Below, one piece after another: positions 26,473 to 35,284 of a DNA stretch of 64,000 bases (position 1 is its first letter; each line of letters begins with the position of its first letter). Origin of the DNA: Phycisphaerales bacterium UBA5793. GTDB lineage: Bacteria > Planctomycetota > Phycisphaerae > Phycisphaerales > UBA5793. The notes under the pieces are model-generated. The model was not told the origin of the DNA, made no database searches, and worked only from the letters and a program-made list of their open reading frames with translations. Location of the stretch: contig DIDT01000057.1 of NCBI GenBank assembly GCA_002418285.1, positions 1-64,000 on the forward strand, read 5' to 3'. A program made the translations under genes and the position numbers.

Positions 26473-26520
26473 CCGACGGGTCGCGCCGCCGCACAGGCAG
26501 CGCGGCCGTCGGTCACTTTT
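26473..26520 (+). terminator. Rho-independent-like terminator after 26058 gene
   Basis: CCGACGG pairs with CCGTCGG and CGCG with CGCG across a small internal loop. The stem is followed after four bases by TTTT. It sits 20 bases after the stop of the secreted protein gene and overlaps the end of the convergent gene. Confidence 0.5.
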
Positions 26521-26896
26521 GCGGTTCGTGATCGATGGGAACGGGCGCCCCGCACTCGGGGCAGATCGGTTTGGTCAGCTTTTCAGTCGAGTAGCCGCAG
26601 CGCAAACAGACGGCCCTGGGCGCCGGGACGAGCCAGCGCGCGATAGAGGTGCTGAACAGCGCCAACAGGATGGTCGGAGCGAGCTGTTCCAAGCCGAGGT
26701 AGAGCCACTCAAACGCGTCGCTGGAGGGCATCAGGCCGGCTTTGATCATCGGGCGGCGATCAACGTACCACATGACCCCACGGATCAACGTCACGGCGGC
26801 CACCGATGCGAACACGATCGCGGCACCGCGACACACCACGACCACCACCATGCGCAGGCAGCGGGCGAAGTGGTAGGCGCGATCGAGTTCGGACAT
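26513..26896 (-). CDS. Membrane protein with C-terminal zinc ribbon
   Basis: A 127-residue protein with two hydrophobic segments (V-V-V-V-V-C-R-G-A-A-I-V-F-A and T-I-L-L-A-L-F-S-T-S-I). A C-terminal Cys4 zinc ribbon follows (C-L-R-C-G-Y ... C-P-E-C-G) within the last 30 residues. The ribbon should face the cytoplasm. The same tail type occurs in the 53494 gene. The start at 26896 (M-S-E-L-D) follows an AAGG-containing stretch. It lies 37 bases after the P-loop/deoxyribosyltransferase-like gene on the same strand. The role is not known. Confidence 0.72.
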   Translation of the reverse strand: MSELDRAYHFARCLRMVVVVVCRGAAIVFASVAAVTLIRGVMWYVDRRPMIKAGLMPSSDAFEWLYLGLEQLAPTILLALFSTSIARWLVPAPRAVCLRCGYSTEKLTKPICPECGAPVPIDHEPQK

Positions 26897-26933
26897 GAGC
26901 CTTGTCCCTCGCTTCAGAACTGACTGCAGAAGA

Positions 26934-28061
26934 TCAGTTCCCGAACAGGTCTCGTTGGGCAAACATCCCCTTGTCTTCGAACCACTTCAGCGCTTCGGGT
27001 ACATCGCGGAAGATCTTCGTAGCCGTCTCGGTGATGAACGGCGAGGGATTCTTCTTCGGCTTCCACACAACATAGACCTCTTTGGTGTGCTCGAAGGCGT
27101 GCTGGAGTTCGCGCTCCACGCCGCTGCTCAGGCCCGGGATGCCGCCGGGCAGTTCGGGGATGAGCGAGACGATCATGTCGGCCTGATCGATGAGTTTGAA
27201 GTCGCGCATGTAGATCTGGCCGTCCACATCGCCGGCGATGTCAAGGACCTGGCGCACGGGCACGCGAATTGGATCTTCGCTGATCTTGCGACCGCCAAAG
27301 GAGTGCGGCTCGACTTCGAGGAAGTCCTTCCCGGTGCGGGCGCCTTCGATGGCGCGTTCGAGGAGCAGCTTCTCATCCACGTCGCCGGGGTCGAAGGTGA
27401 TGAAGTGCCTGGCCAGTTCGCTGCGGAACTGATCGATCTCGGCGAGCACATCGGGCATGTCGAAGACGTGGCTCATCGGAAAACTCGGATACACCTTGCG
27501 CATGTCGTTGCGGGTGATGAGTTGCACGCAGGATCGAACCGTGTCCTGATGCCGGCCGCGCGCGAGGATGTAGAAGTGCTCGCGGCAACCGACGGCCTGG
27601 GCCATGAGTTCGGTCGCGAGGATTTCCTCTTCGCGCCAAACCATGCAGTCTTTCATGGTGGCGTCGATGTCGTGCTCCTTGTGAAGCCGATGGTGGACGA
27701 CTTCGATGTTGTCCACGAGGCAAATGAGCATGTCGGGCTGCATCGCCTGAATCTGATCGAAGTCGAAGGCTGAGAAGAGGCCGTGGCGCCAGCGGAAGGT
27801 GGCGTGGGTGTTGACGATGATGTTGCGCATGCCGGCCGATTGCGTGATGATGTCCTTGAACACGCTGCGGCGCAGGGCGTGCAGGCGGCTGAGCGGCAGG
27901 TCGAGGATGCGGCCGGGCCGGACATCGGGCGCCTCGGCGTACATCATGTCGCCGACGTGGAACGGTTCGATCGCCGTGCCCTGCTCGTTGCTGAGGCGTG
28001 CAACGGCGTCCAGGTATTCCTTCTTGTTCATCCCAACCTGGCCAGTGACGATGGCTCGCAT
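26934..28061 (-). CDS. Degenerate P-loop / deoxyribosyltransferase-like fusion protein
   Basis: A 375-residue soluble protein. The N-terminus reads I-V-T-G-Q-V-G-M-N-K-K, which aligns with the Walker A loop of archaeal-type adenylate kinases (G-x-P-G-x-G-K-T). Here Asn12 replaces the last Gly and Lys14 replaces Ser/Thr. The C-terminal 90 residues (Q-A-D-M-I-V-S-L-I ... S-G-V-E-R-E-L-Q-H-A-F ... E-V-Y-V-V-W) resemble the nucleoside 2-deoxyribosyltransferase fold, including the Glu of the E-L-x-x-A motif. A role with nucleotides is inferred from both halves. TAGAAT lies 6 bases before the ATG, so the mRNA may be leaderless. Confidence 0.6.
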   Translation of the reverse strand: MRAIVTGQVGMNKKEYLDAVARLSNEQGTAIEPFHVGDMMYAEAPDVRPGRILDLPLSRLHALRRSVFKDIITQSAGMRNIIVNTHATFRWRHGLFSAFDFDQIQAMQPDMLICLVDNIEVVHHRLHKEHDIDATMKDCMVWREEEILATELMAQAVGCREHFYILARGRHQDTVRSCVQLITRNDMRKVYPSFPMSHVFDMPDVLAEIDQFRSELARHFITFDPGDVDEKLLLERAIEGARTGKDFLEVEPHSFGGRKISEDPIRVPVRQVLDIAGDVDGQIYMRDFKLIDQADMIVSLIPELPGGIPGLSSGVERELQHAFEHTKEVYVVWKPKKNPSPFITETATKIFRDVPEALKWFEDKGMFAQRDLFGN

Positions 28062-28067
28062 GAGGCC

Positions 28068-28073
28068 ATTCTA
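28068..28073 (-). promoter_or_regulatory. Putative -10 box of 26934-28061 gene
   Basis: TAGAAT on the minus strand is 6 bases before the ATG at 28061. There is no Shine-Dalgarno and no convincing -35. Confidence 0.4.
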
Positions 28074-28146
28074 GCGGCGATGATCGGCCTGCACCGGGAG
28101 CAGGAGTTGATCACGAGATTCGAATGAACCGCCCTCTCGACCGAGG

Positions 28147-30207
28147 CTACGGCTGCGTGATCACCGGCCAGTCATCCGTGCGGAAGGGCGAGGCGGACAG
28201 ATCGGCTCCGTTGAACAGGTTCGGCTCGGCGTCGTCATCCCAGCCGTACCGGACCGCGACGGGCTCGGTAACGTGGCGCGACCAGACAACGACGTGCTGA
28301 CCCCAGACGCGAGCCTGCGCGGGGACGAATTGCTGATCGCTTCCCGCGATCTCGAAGCCAATAGCGTCGTTGCCGCGCCAGTGCAGACCATCGGCGTGCG
28401 TGAAGGCCAATTCGATGCGCTCGCCTTCGACCTTCATCGATTCGTAGAGCGGACCGGAATATTCACCGACGTCTATCCCATACGTCTTGGCCAGCGCCCA
28501 TAGCGCCAGTCGGCGGCCCACTGCCTTCTTGTTGCGCGGGTGAATGTCGCGGACGTTGCCGACATCCATGGTGACGACCATTCCGGTGTCGGGCGTGGTC
28601 TCCATGGTGACCAGTTGCGATTCGCGCACGACGGGGGTTTCGCCGTTCTCGCCCCAATACCCGAAGGGAGCGATCTGCACGAAGTAGAAGGGGAACTGGG
28701 CGGGTTTTGCACCCCACTGCCGACGCCAGTTGCCGATCATCTCCGGAAATAGTCGGCGGTAGTCGTAGGCGTTGTTGCGATTCGATTCGCCTTGGTACCA
28801 GATCGCACCGCGCACAGCGAATCGATGGATCGGCACGATCATGCCGTTGTAAAGCACCGAAGGCGAGTTGGCGTGAAGTTCGGAACTCTGCGGCCAGGCG
28901 CCGAGTTGCTGCATGCTGGCGCCGCGCTTGGTGCGCCACGTGCCTGCAAGGGCAATGGTCGCGTCGGTGGCGCCGTCTGCATCCTGCGGCGGGTGAATGA
29001 CGAGTTTGAGGTCATTGGGCGAGCTGCTGAAGCCGCCCGCACCGCCGGTATCGAGCACGCGCACCACGATCGTGTTTTGCCCTTCGCGCAGCACATCGGA
29101 CGCCAACTCGTAGGCGCGGGGGATGTACCACGTGCCGGCGCGCTCGTTGCCCGCGACTCGCCGGCCGTTGATCCATACCGTATCCATGTCGTCAATGGCG
29201 CCGAGATGGAGTGTCGAGGCGCGATCCGCCGTACCGGAGGGAACATCGAAGGTACGGCGATACCAGACGATTCCGTCAAACGCATTTGCGGGGAGCGCAT
29301 CCCACACGCCGGGAAGCGCCGCCTGCTCCCAGGATGAATCATCCAGATCATCGCTTGACCAATCCGGCGTGGCACTGCTGCCCGGATCGACTTGGCGCGC
29401 GTGATCCCACCACTTGCCCTCGCGCTCGATGGCCAGGCGCTCAGGCAGCCCGGGATCCTCCTCGAACCGCTGGAGCAGGTCGAGTTCTTCGGTGCACACA
29501 CCCAATGTGCGGAGGAGTTCCTTGCTCATCCAGGCTTCAACGCGCGTGCCACCCCAGTTCGAACTGACGAGTCCGACGGGAACGCCAAGTGTGTCGCGCA
29601 GCGATCGAGCGAAGAAGTAGCCCGCAGCCGAGAACGAGCCAGCCGTCTCGGGCGAGCAGACCACCCATTGTCCGCCGCAGTGTTCGGTCGGAGTGGCGGA
29701 GAGGATGTTGGGAACGTCGAAGTAGCGCAGTCGTGAATCGGTCGCACCCGCTTTGACCACTGCGGCGCTTTCAACGCCGGTTTCGCCTGGGCCAATGTTG
29801 TCGATGGTCATCTCCATGTTGGATTGACCGCCGCAGACCCAGACTTCGCCGAGCAGGATGTCGGTGACAGTGATGGAGTTGTCCGGTCCGTTGATCTGCA
29901 GCGTGCTGGGGCTTCCTGCACGGGGTGTTCGGAGCTTTACGCTCCAGAACCCGTCGTCTTTGCCGGCGGTGGCGCTTTGTGGGCGGGCGCCCGGCCATGA
30001 TGCCGTCACGACGATTCGATCTCCGGGATCTGCCCAACCCCAGATGGTCGCGTCGGCATCACGCTGCAGGACCATGTGGTCGGAGATGATGGAGGGGAGG
30101 GAAACGTCAGCGCTGGCGAGTTGGACGGCGCCCACCGTCGTTGCAAGCAGGGCGAGCATACCAGCACGACGCATTGATGTTTGGCGCGAGTCAGTGGTCG
30201 TCATCAT
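28147..30207 (-). CDS. Sialate O-acetylesterase-type SGNH hydrolase
   Basis: A 686-residue secreted enzyme. The signal peptide is G-M-L-A-L-L-A-T-T-V-G-A-V-Q-L-A-S-A. The mature start D-V-S-L-P-S-I-I-S-D-H-M-V-L-Q-R and the nucleophile motif V-C-G-G-Q-S-N-M-E are diagnostic of the sialate 9-O-acetylesterase family; W-Y-Q-G-E-S-N is a second family block. Between them, at about residues 290-400, lies a galactose-binding-like jelly roll (W-Y-R-R-T-F-D-V-P ... W-I-N-G-R-R). It removes acetyl groups from sialic acids or from plant and bacterial polysaccharides. The ATG at 30207 has an AAGGAGA site about six bases upstream and overlaps the previous gene by 17 bases. Confidence 0.9.
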   Translation of the reverse strand: MMTTTDSRQTSMRRAGMLALLATTVGAVQLASADVSLPSIISDHMVLQRDADATIWGWADPGDRIVVTASWPGARPQSATAGKDDGFWSVKLRTPRAGSPSTLQINGPDNSITVTDILLGEVWVCGGQSNMEMTIDNIGPGETGVESAAVVKAGATDSRLRYFDVPNILSATPTEHCGGQWVVCSPETAGSFSAAGYFFARSLRDTLGVPVGLVSSNWGGTRVEAWMSKELLRTLGVCTEELDLLQRFEEDPGLPERLAIEREGKWWDHARQVDPGSSATPDWSSDDLDDSSWEQAALPGVWDALPANAFDGIVWYRRTFDVPSGTADRASTLHLGAIDDMDTVWINGRRVAGNERAGTWYIPRAYELASDVLREGQNTIVVRVLDTGGAGGFSSSPNDLKLVIHPPQDADGATDATIALAGTWRTKRGASMQQLGAWPQSSELHANSPSVLYNGMIVPIHRFAVRGAIWYQGESNRNNAYDYRRLFPEMIGNWRRQWGAKPAQFPFYFVQIAPFGYWGENGETPVVRESQLVTMETTPDTGMVVTMDVGNVRDIHPRNKKAVGRRLALWALAKTYGIDVGEYSGPLYESMKVEGERIELAFTHADGLHWRGNDAIGFEIAGSDQQFVPAQARVWGQHVVVWSRHVTEPVAVRYGWDDDAEPNLFNGADLSASPFRTDDWPVITQP

Positions 30208-30727
30208 CGCTCGTCTCCTTGCCCTCTGAGGGTGGCAGTTTCGGCGTCGTTCCCGTGCCGGCTGGTTGTGATTCGCCCACGGCTCGTACTTCGGTATGGC
30301 GGATCTTGCCGCCCAGATGCCCGGTCCAGCCCATCAACCCCGCCGTCACTGCAACGGCAAGCAGCGCGACGATGGCCAAGGGCATGTTGAACTTGTCGGC
30401 CTTTCGGCAAACGAACCAACCGATCAACGCAATGGCGCCGGCGATTTGGAAGGCGATATTCGCCTTCTCAGCCATTTCTTCATGATCGTGGACGTAGGAC
30501 GTGAGATCGACGTCGTTGATCCCCTGTTTGTCGACGACATCTTCAGCCCCCTCGCCCGTGAGGTAGGGCGCCCAGGTGAGTACCGCGCCGATGATGATCA
30601 GCTCAAGCACGAACTTGAGCCGCGCGGGGCTCTTCGTGACAAGTGCAAAGAGCGCCAGCAGCGCGGAAACCACGGCCAATGCGATTGGAAAGTGAACGGA
30701 GCCAAGATGCAGCCACGCGAAGTTCAT
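30191..30727 (-). CDS. DUF2231-like integral membrane protein
   Basis: A 178-residue protein with four predicted membrane helices. It opens with H-L-G-S-V-H-F-P-I-A-L, the kind of H-x-x-x-V-H-F-P start found in DUF2231 membrane proteins, and contains Y-L-T-G-E-G-A-E-D after helix 2. A polar, acidic tail ends in D-D-D-D-H. Conserved His residues near the membrane suggest haem or metal binding; that is inference. It is the first gene of an overlapping pair with the sialate esterase. Confidence 0.65.
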   Translation of the reverse strand: MNFAWLHLGSVHFPIALAVVSALLALFALVTKSPARLKFVLELIIIGAVLTWAPYLTGEGAEDVVDKQGINDVDLTSYVHDHEEMAEKANIAFQIAGAIALIGWFVCRKADKFNMPLAIVALLAVAVTAGLMGWTGHLGGKIRHTEVRAVGESQPAGTGTTPKLPPSEGKETSDDDDH

Positions 30728-30836
30728 GCGAGCGAGCCCTTTTCTCGGGTCATGGGGGATCAGCGATGCGAATCCTTGTCGTGAGGATAGGCGAATGGAG
30801 CCCGTGGCGGGGCGAGGCCCTTCGTGCTGTCGCGCC

Positions 30837-30842
30837 TAACCT
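30837..30842 (+). promoter_or_regulatory. Putative -10 box of aminotransferase gene
   Basis: TAACCT lies 7 bases before the ATG at 30850 and there is no Shine-Dalgarno. It supports that start over upstream in-frame starts. Confidence 0.35.
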
Positions 30843-30849
30843 CGTGAGC

Positions 30850-31728
30850 ATGAAAGTCTGGCTTGATGGGCAGTTTGTCGAGCGCGACGCGGCGAAGGTC
30901 AGCGTCTTCGACGCCGGATTCCAGCACGGCATCGGCCTGTTTGAAACGATGCTGGCGGTGGGGCCGAACGTCTTCCGAATTGATGCTCATCTGGCGCGAC
31001 TGGCGGAGTCGGCCAGACAACTTCGATTGAGTGATTCACTGCGCACCGGCCCACTGGCCGAGGCGGTGGAGCATGTCGTCGGGCAGGCGGCGCTGCCTCG
31101 CTCGCGCGTTCGCCTCACCCTCACGGGAGGCGATCTCAATCTGCTGCAATCCCAACATCAGTCGCCAGCGCATCCGACGATACTCATCGTGGCGCAGCCG
31201 GCCACCGAATATCCCGATGCGTTCTTCGAGCGAGGAGTGCGGGTCACGATCGCTGACGCACGGCTCAACCCGCTCGATCCGGAGGCGGGGCACAAGACGC
31301 TCAACTACTGGCCGCGGCTGCGAGCGTTGCAGCAGGCTGCGACGACCAGTGCGGCTGAGGCGCTGTGGTTCAGCGTAAGCAATCACCTCATGTCCGGTTC
31401 GGTGAGCAATATCTTCCTCGTCAAAGACGGCACGCTGCTCACTCCCATTGCGCGCGGCGAAGAAACGGATGGATCCCTCCACGCACCCGTTCTGCCCGGC
31501 ATCACCCGCCATTTCGTTTTCGAGTCTGCCGCGGCGCTGAACATCGGTGTGGGCAAACAGATGCTCGACATCGACGCCCTGCTCGATGCCGACGAGGTGT
31601 TCCTGACCAATTCCAGTTGGGGCGTGCTGCCGGTCATCGGCGTTGAGGCGAAGGCCGTTGGCGATGCGCAGCCCGGTACGGTGACCAAGCAACTGCGAGA
31701 GGCGTGGGTTGCAGCCACAACAGGGTGA
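30850..31728 (+). CDS. Class IV aminotransferase (BCAT/ADC-lyase/DAAT family)
   Basis: A 292-residue PLP enzyme of fold type IV. The start M-K-V-W-L-D-G-Q-F-V and the block V-F-D-A-G-F-Q-H-G-I-G-L-F-E-T are characteristic. The PLP lysine is in G-H-K-T-L-N-Y-W, and the late block V-L-P-G-I-T-R and S-N-I-F-L-V are present. The family covers branched-chain aminotransferase, D-amino acid aminotransferase and 4-amino-4-deoxychorismate lyase; the sequence does not decide among them by eye. It is divergent from the DUF2231-like gene. Confidence 0.88.
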   Translation: MKVWLDGQFVERDAAKVSVFDAGFQHGIGLFETMLAVGPNVFRIDAHLARLAESARQLRLSDSLRTGPLAEAVEHVVGQAALPRSRVRLTLTGGDLNLLQSQHQSPAHPTILIVAQPATEYPDAFFERGVRVTIADARLNPLDPEAGHKTLNYWPRLRALQQAATTSAAEALWFSVSNHLMSGSVSNIFLVKDGTLLTPIARGEETDGSLHAPVLPGITRHFVFESAAALNIGVGKQMLDIDALLDADEVFLTNSSWGVLPVIGVEAKAVGDAQPGTVTKQLREAWVAATTG

Positions 31729-31812
31729 ATCTGCGACGCAGCCTCGCCGATAACAGCAATGCAGCCTGCTACCCTACTGGCCCGAATCGCTTTTTCTGCT
31801 GAAAGTTGACAG

Positions 31813-32763
31813 ATGTCCGTCGATGCCACCACCCCATCCTCCGCCCAAATCAACAGCCATGCAACGGCTTCGGCTGCCGGCGCTTCCGCCCCGCAATGCG
31901 CGCCCGACCCGGACGGCAAGCGATACGAGTTTGACGTTTCCATCGGACTGCTGTGCTATCGCGACAAGCAGTTCATCGATGACCTGCTGGCGTCGATTCT
32001 CGCCTCCAGCCGCCAGTATCGATACGAGTATCTGCTCTCAGACAACGGTTCGACGGACGGCACGCGCGAGATGATCCGCGAGAAGTATCCGTTCGTCACT
32101 ATTCTCGAGAACGGCTCAAATCTCGGTGTGGCGGGCGGGCGCAATCGGCTGTTCTGGAACAGCCGGGCCAAGTACACGATGATTCTCGACTCTGACACGC
32201 TCGTGCACAGGGGAGCGATCGATACGTTAATCGATACGGCGGAAGCGAAGCCGCGAGCGGCGATCGTAGCTCCCAAACTCGTATACCGCAACGGCAGTCT
32301 GCAACTCAGTTGCCGACCGTTCCCGCGGATGCACCACATTCTCATTGAGGGAACGAAATACCGCAAGTACTTCGAATGGACCGGCATCCCGGCGCGGGTG
32401 GACATGCGACATTTCAGCCACGATGAATTGATGCAGATCGACTGCGTGTATGGAGCGGCGATGCTCGTGCGCAACCGCGTGGCGCGGCAGGTCGGCGGGT
32501 TTGATGAAGGTTACTTCTACCAGTACGAAGACTATGACCTGTGCTTCCGCGCCAAGCAGGCGGGATACGAGAACTGGTACCAGCCCAAGGCCGCGGTCAC
32601 CCACTTCTACGAGCGCGAGGAGCGGGGTGTCTTTCATTCGCGGCTCAAGACCCACCTCAAGTCGATCCTGCGCTTCCAGGGGCGCAACATGTGGCGCGTG
32701 TGGAATGCGCCGGTGGTGAATCGGCGCGACCTGGACGGGGACAAAGTACCGCAGGCGATGTGA
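31813..32763 (+). CDS. Family 2 glycosyltransferase
   Basis: A 316-residue GT-A enzyme without membrane helices. The nucleotide-sugar-binding region includes L-L-S-D-N-G-S-T-D-G-T and the metal-binding D-S-D in M-I-L-D-S-D-T. The catalytic E-D motif is in Q-Y-E-D-Y-D-L-C-F-R. The architecture resembles rhamnosyl- and other surface-polysaccharide transferases. The first 35 residues are low-complexity (Ala/Ser/Thr-rich). It ends 24 bases from the convergent pssA gene. Confidence 0.9.
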   Translation: MSVDATTPSSAQINSHATASAAGASAPQCAPDPDGKRYEFDVSIGLLCYRDKQFIDDLLASILASSRQYRYEYLLSDNGSTDGTREMIREKYPFVTILENGSNLGVAGGRNRLFWNSRAKYTMILDSDTLVHRGAIDTLIDTAEAKPRAAIVAPKLVYRNGSLQLSCRPFPRMHHILIEGTKYRKYFEWTGIPARVDMRHFSHDELMQIDCVYGAAMLVRNRVARQVGGFDEGYFYQYEDYDLCFRAKQAGYENWYQPKAAVTHFYEREERGVFHSRLKTHLKSILRFQGRNMWRVWNAPVVNRRDLDGDKVPQAM

Positions 32764-32787
32764 CCCGACTTTCGGCGCGCGTTGGCG

Positions 32788-33717
32788 CTAGTGGGCGGTC
32801 GACGCCGATCCGACAGACGCTGGGTTCCGGCGCTGACGCGACCAGGAGCGTGTCAACGCGCGGGTCGGGGCGCTGAGCGCATAAGCCGTAAACCCGATGG
32901 CGAAGGCGTAGGTCGGCAGGAAGATCGCGAAGACAAAGATAATCGCGAGCCGCACGACGTAGCTGAACTTGGCGTGGCCCCGAATGTACATGTTGATCAC
33001 ATGGGCGTAGGGCAGGCGGCTGACCATGGCCAGCGCACAGAGCAGCAGGATGAACGCCATTCCCAGCCCCGTGACACGTGCGGCCCAGGGAAACGTAGCG
33101 GGCTCAAGCACCTGTTGATGCAGTAGAATGAGACTTGCCACGCATCCGGCGGCGCCGGGCGAGGGCAAACCGCGAAACATGCGGTGATCTTCCACGAGAG
33201 CCGAACCCGTTTCCACGTTGAATCGTGCCAGGCGCAGTGCTGTGCATGCAACGTAGATCGCGGCGATGGCCCAGATCACACGGGCGAAGACGTCATCGCT
33301 CGTGGGACTGATGATGTAGGTGTTTTTCGCTGCAAGGTAATACTTGCTGACCAATTGCAGCGTCATATACGCCGGCGCGACGCCGAATGTCACAATATCT
33401 GCAAGCGAATCGAGTTGAGCGCCGATGTCCGACGTGGTGCGCGTCAGTCGCGCGACATAACCGTCAACGGCATCGAAGAACATGCCGACGAAGATGAGCA
33501 TTCCGGCGACAGTCAGCGTCGTCCAGTTCTTGGGTCCAAACTCCGCGGTGGTCGGTTTGGCGGCAAAGTGGATCGCGGCGAAACCGGCAATCAGGTTGCC
33601 GAGCGTGAACAGCGAGGGCAGGACAGCCACGGCCTTGGCGCGGCGACGGCGCTGCTTGCGCTTTCGGCGCAGCCGACGACGATACCGTTGTTCCACTTCG
33701 TCTCGCACTTCAGGCAT
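32788..33717 (-). CDS. pssA: CDP-diacylglycerol-serine O-phosphatidyltransferase
   Basis: A 309-residue membrane enzyme. The CDP-alcohol phosphatidyltransferase motif D-G-x2-A-R-x8-G-x3-D-x3-D is complete (D-G-Y-V-A-R ... G-A-Q-L-D-S-L-A-D). L-P-S-L-F-T-L-G-N-L-I-A-G-F precedes it, as in PssA of subclass II. Eight or so hydrophobic segments follow. It makes phosphatidylserine from CDP-diacylglycerol and serine at the inner membrane. An Arg/Lys-rich N-terminus of about 35 residues is longer than usual. The start at 33717 avoids a 15-residue upstream extension. Confidence 0.88.
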   Translation of the reverse strand: MPEVRDEVEQRYRRRLRRKRKQRRRRAKAVAVLPSLFTLGNLIAGFAAIHFAAKPTTAEFGPKNWTTLTVAGMLIFVGMFFDAVDGYVARLTRTTSDIGAQLDSLADIVTFGVAPAYMTLQLVSKYYLAAKNTYIISPTSDDVFARVIWAIAAIYVACTALRLARFNVETGSALVEDHRMFRGLPSPGAAGCVASLILLHQQVLEPATFPWAARVTGLGMAFILLLCALAMVSRLPYAHVINMYIRGHAKFSYVVRLAIIFVFAIFLPTYAFAIGFTAYALSAPTRALTRSWSRQRRNPASVGSASTAH

Positions 33718-33804
33718 AATCCCACCGCGCTGGAACCGGCTCGACTGGCCCCTGCACCGCAATCCTATCGAAGAAAACCAACCTGAACCTGTCGCCCGAC
33801 GGAC

Positions 33805-35238
33805 CTATCTGATCTCCCGCATTTCATCGAGGCGGAGTTTCCAGAGGGCCTCTTCCTTCGATCCGGCGGCATACGCGGCATTGAGCCAGAGGCCGGAAAG
33901 CACGGCAAATCGCCGAACACCCGCCTCGTCTTCCGCTGCGACGAGCAGCCACAGGCTGCGCAGGTCGGGCGCACTCCGCACACCGAGATAGTCGCCCCGG
34001 ATGATTGCCTCGCCAGAGCTGTCTGTCGTGGTGGTGCCATTGGGCGGACGATCGGCCGTGACCCCCTGGGTCTCGTCTCCCTGCGCCCGGGGTAGCGAAC
34101 GGAACCACTGCACCTTTAACCCTGTAATCGGCTTGTCGTCCTTGTCGAGGATCTGGAGGCGCACACGGTCCGGCAGCCAGCGCCAGACGTGGCCAAACTC
34201 GTTCCGCGGATCTTTGCACGAGCCAAGTTGGGCAACGCCTGCCTTGCTGTTGGCAACGGCGGCTGCCAGCGCACCGATTCGAGGTGACTGAGTTGGGCGA
34301 TTCATCAGATCATCCTTGAACGGTTTATCGAGGTCGATCGCATCATCGCACCGTCCCGGTAACGCACCCGCCTCGATGCGATACATCGAGTAATCCTGCA
34401 CGCCGCGGAACTCGAGCAGCGACTTCCACAAAACCTGTTCGGCTGCATCGGAGGTCAGGCCACTATCGCCTTCCGGAGCAGTGAAGTTGTAACCCACCGA
34501 GAACTGTTCCGGCCAGTAGCCGTTGAATGGGCCATTCTCGTCACAGAGCACGACGACGTCGTAGTTCGGATGCGTGTTGAAGATCTCGGGCCTCGTGGAC
34601 GTGTCCATCGAGTCTGCCGGACGATCGAAGAGTTCGACGCGCTCGATGCGGAATCGATCGGTGATCGGCTGTCGGGTCAAGCCCGCTTCGGCTGGCGCGG
34701 AAGTATCGGTGAATGCGTCGTGCAGCGACTCAAGTGATGCGCGCATCGATCTGGTGAATGAACCAAATGTCTTGTTGCCCGCATCCCAGGTGCGGCGCTC
34801 AACGAGCAGGGCCACACGCATCGTCTTCTCACCGTGCAGCGTGGCCCGATCAGTTTCTTCGAGTTTGTGGATCTCCATGTTGTAGACCTGGGCGAGGATC
34901 GGTTTGTCGTAGGGAATGGCGTCCTGTGGAATGGTGATGGACACCGCCTTGGACTCGCCGGGAATGAGATTGCCGATCTCCTGTCGCTCGGCTGCTCCGG
35001 CCCAGTCGACTGCCGCGTAGACGTCAGCGTCGCGCAGATTGAAGAGAAACGCGGTCAGGCGAGCCTTGCCCGGCTCGATCTCCGGCTCAAGAGCAAGGTA
35101 CTCGATGATCAGATCGTTGTAACGGTCCCCCGATTTCTGCTGCGCCAGGGCGACTTCTGCCATCGCGGGACAGAAAAGATTCAGGAGCAGGAGGGTCAGG
35201 CAGAAGCAGGAAACGCGCCGGGAGTGGTTCGTCTTCAT
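33805..35238 (-). CDS. Secreted protein of unknown function (477 aa)
   Basis: A 477-residue protein with a signal peptide (V-S-C-F-C-L-T-L-L-L-L-N-L-F-C-P-A-M-A). The mature part is hydrophilic and mixed alpha/beta. A central segment (H-P-N-Y-D-V-V-V-L-C-D-E-N-G-P-F-N-G-Y-W-P) is the most family-like block. A late beta domain (V-R-L-Q-I-L-D-K-D-D-K-P-I-T-G-L-K-V-Q-W) has an Ig-like look. I do not recognise the family. It lies between the haem-binding-type giant gene and pssA on the same strand, and TATCAT lies eight bases before the ATG. Confidence 0.8.
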   Translation of the reverse strand: MKTNHSRRVSCFCLTLLLLNLFCPAMAEVALAQQKSGDRYNDLIIEYLALEPEIEPGKARLTAFLFNLRDADVYAAVDWAGAAERQEIGNLIPGESKAVSITIPQDAIPYDKPILAQVYNMEIHKLEETDRATLHGEKTMRVALLVERRTWDAGNKTFGSFTRSMRASLESLHDAFTDTSAPAEAGLTRQPITDRFRIERVELFDRPADSMDTSTRPEIFNTHPNYDVVVLCDENGPFNGYWPEQFSVGYNFTAPEGDSGLTSDAAEQVLWKSLLEFRGVQDYSMYRIEAGALPGRCDDAIDLDKPFKDDLMNRPTQSPRIGALAAAVANSKAGVAQLGSCKDPRNEFGHVWRWLPDRVRLQILDKDDKPITGLKVQWFRSLPRAQGDETQGVTADRPPNGTTTTDSSGEAIIRGDYLGVRSAPDLRSLWLLVAAEDEAGVRRFAVLSGLWLNAAYAAGSKEEALWKLRLDEMREIR

Positions 35239-35246
35239 GATCGATC

Positions 35247-35252
35247 ATGATA
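35247..35252 (-). promoter_or_regulatory. Putative -10 box of the 477-aa protein gene
   Basis: TATCAT on the minus strand, eight bases before the ATG at 35238. There is no Shine-Dalgarno and no clear -35. Confidence 0.35.
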
Positions 35253-35284
35253 GGCGAACGCGGATATCCAACGACGTGATTTGG

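Noticed and set aside
28100..28140. A tRNA T-loop-like string near GATTCGAATGAACC
   Set aside because: No acceptor or anticodon stem can be drawn around it; no tRNA was found anywhere in the window.
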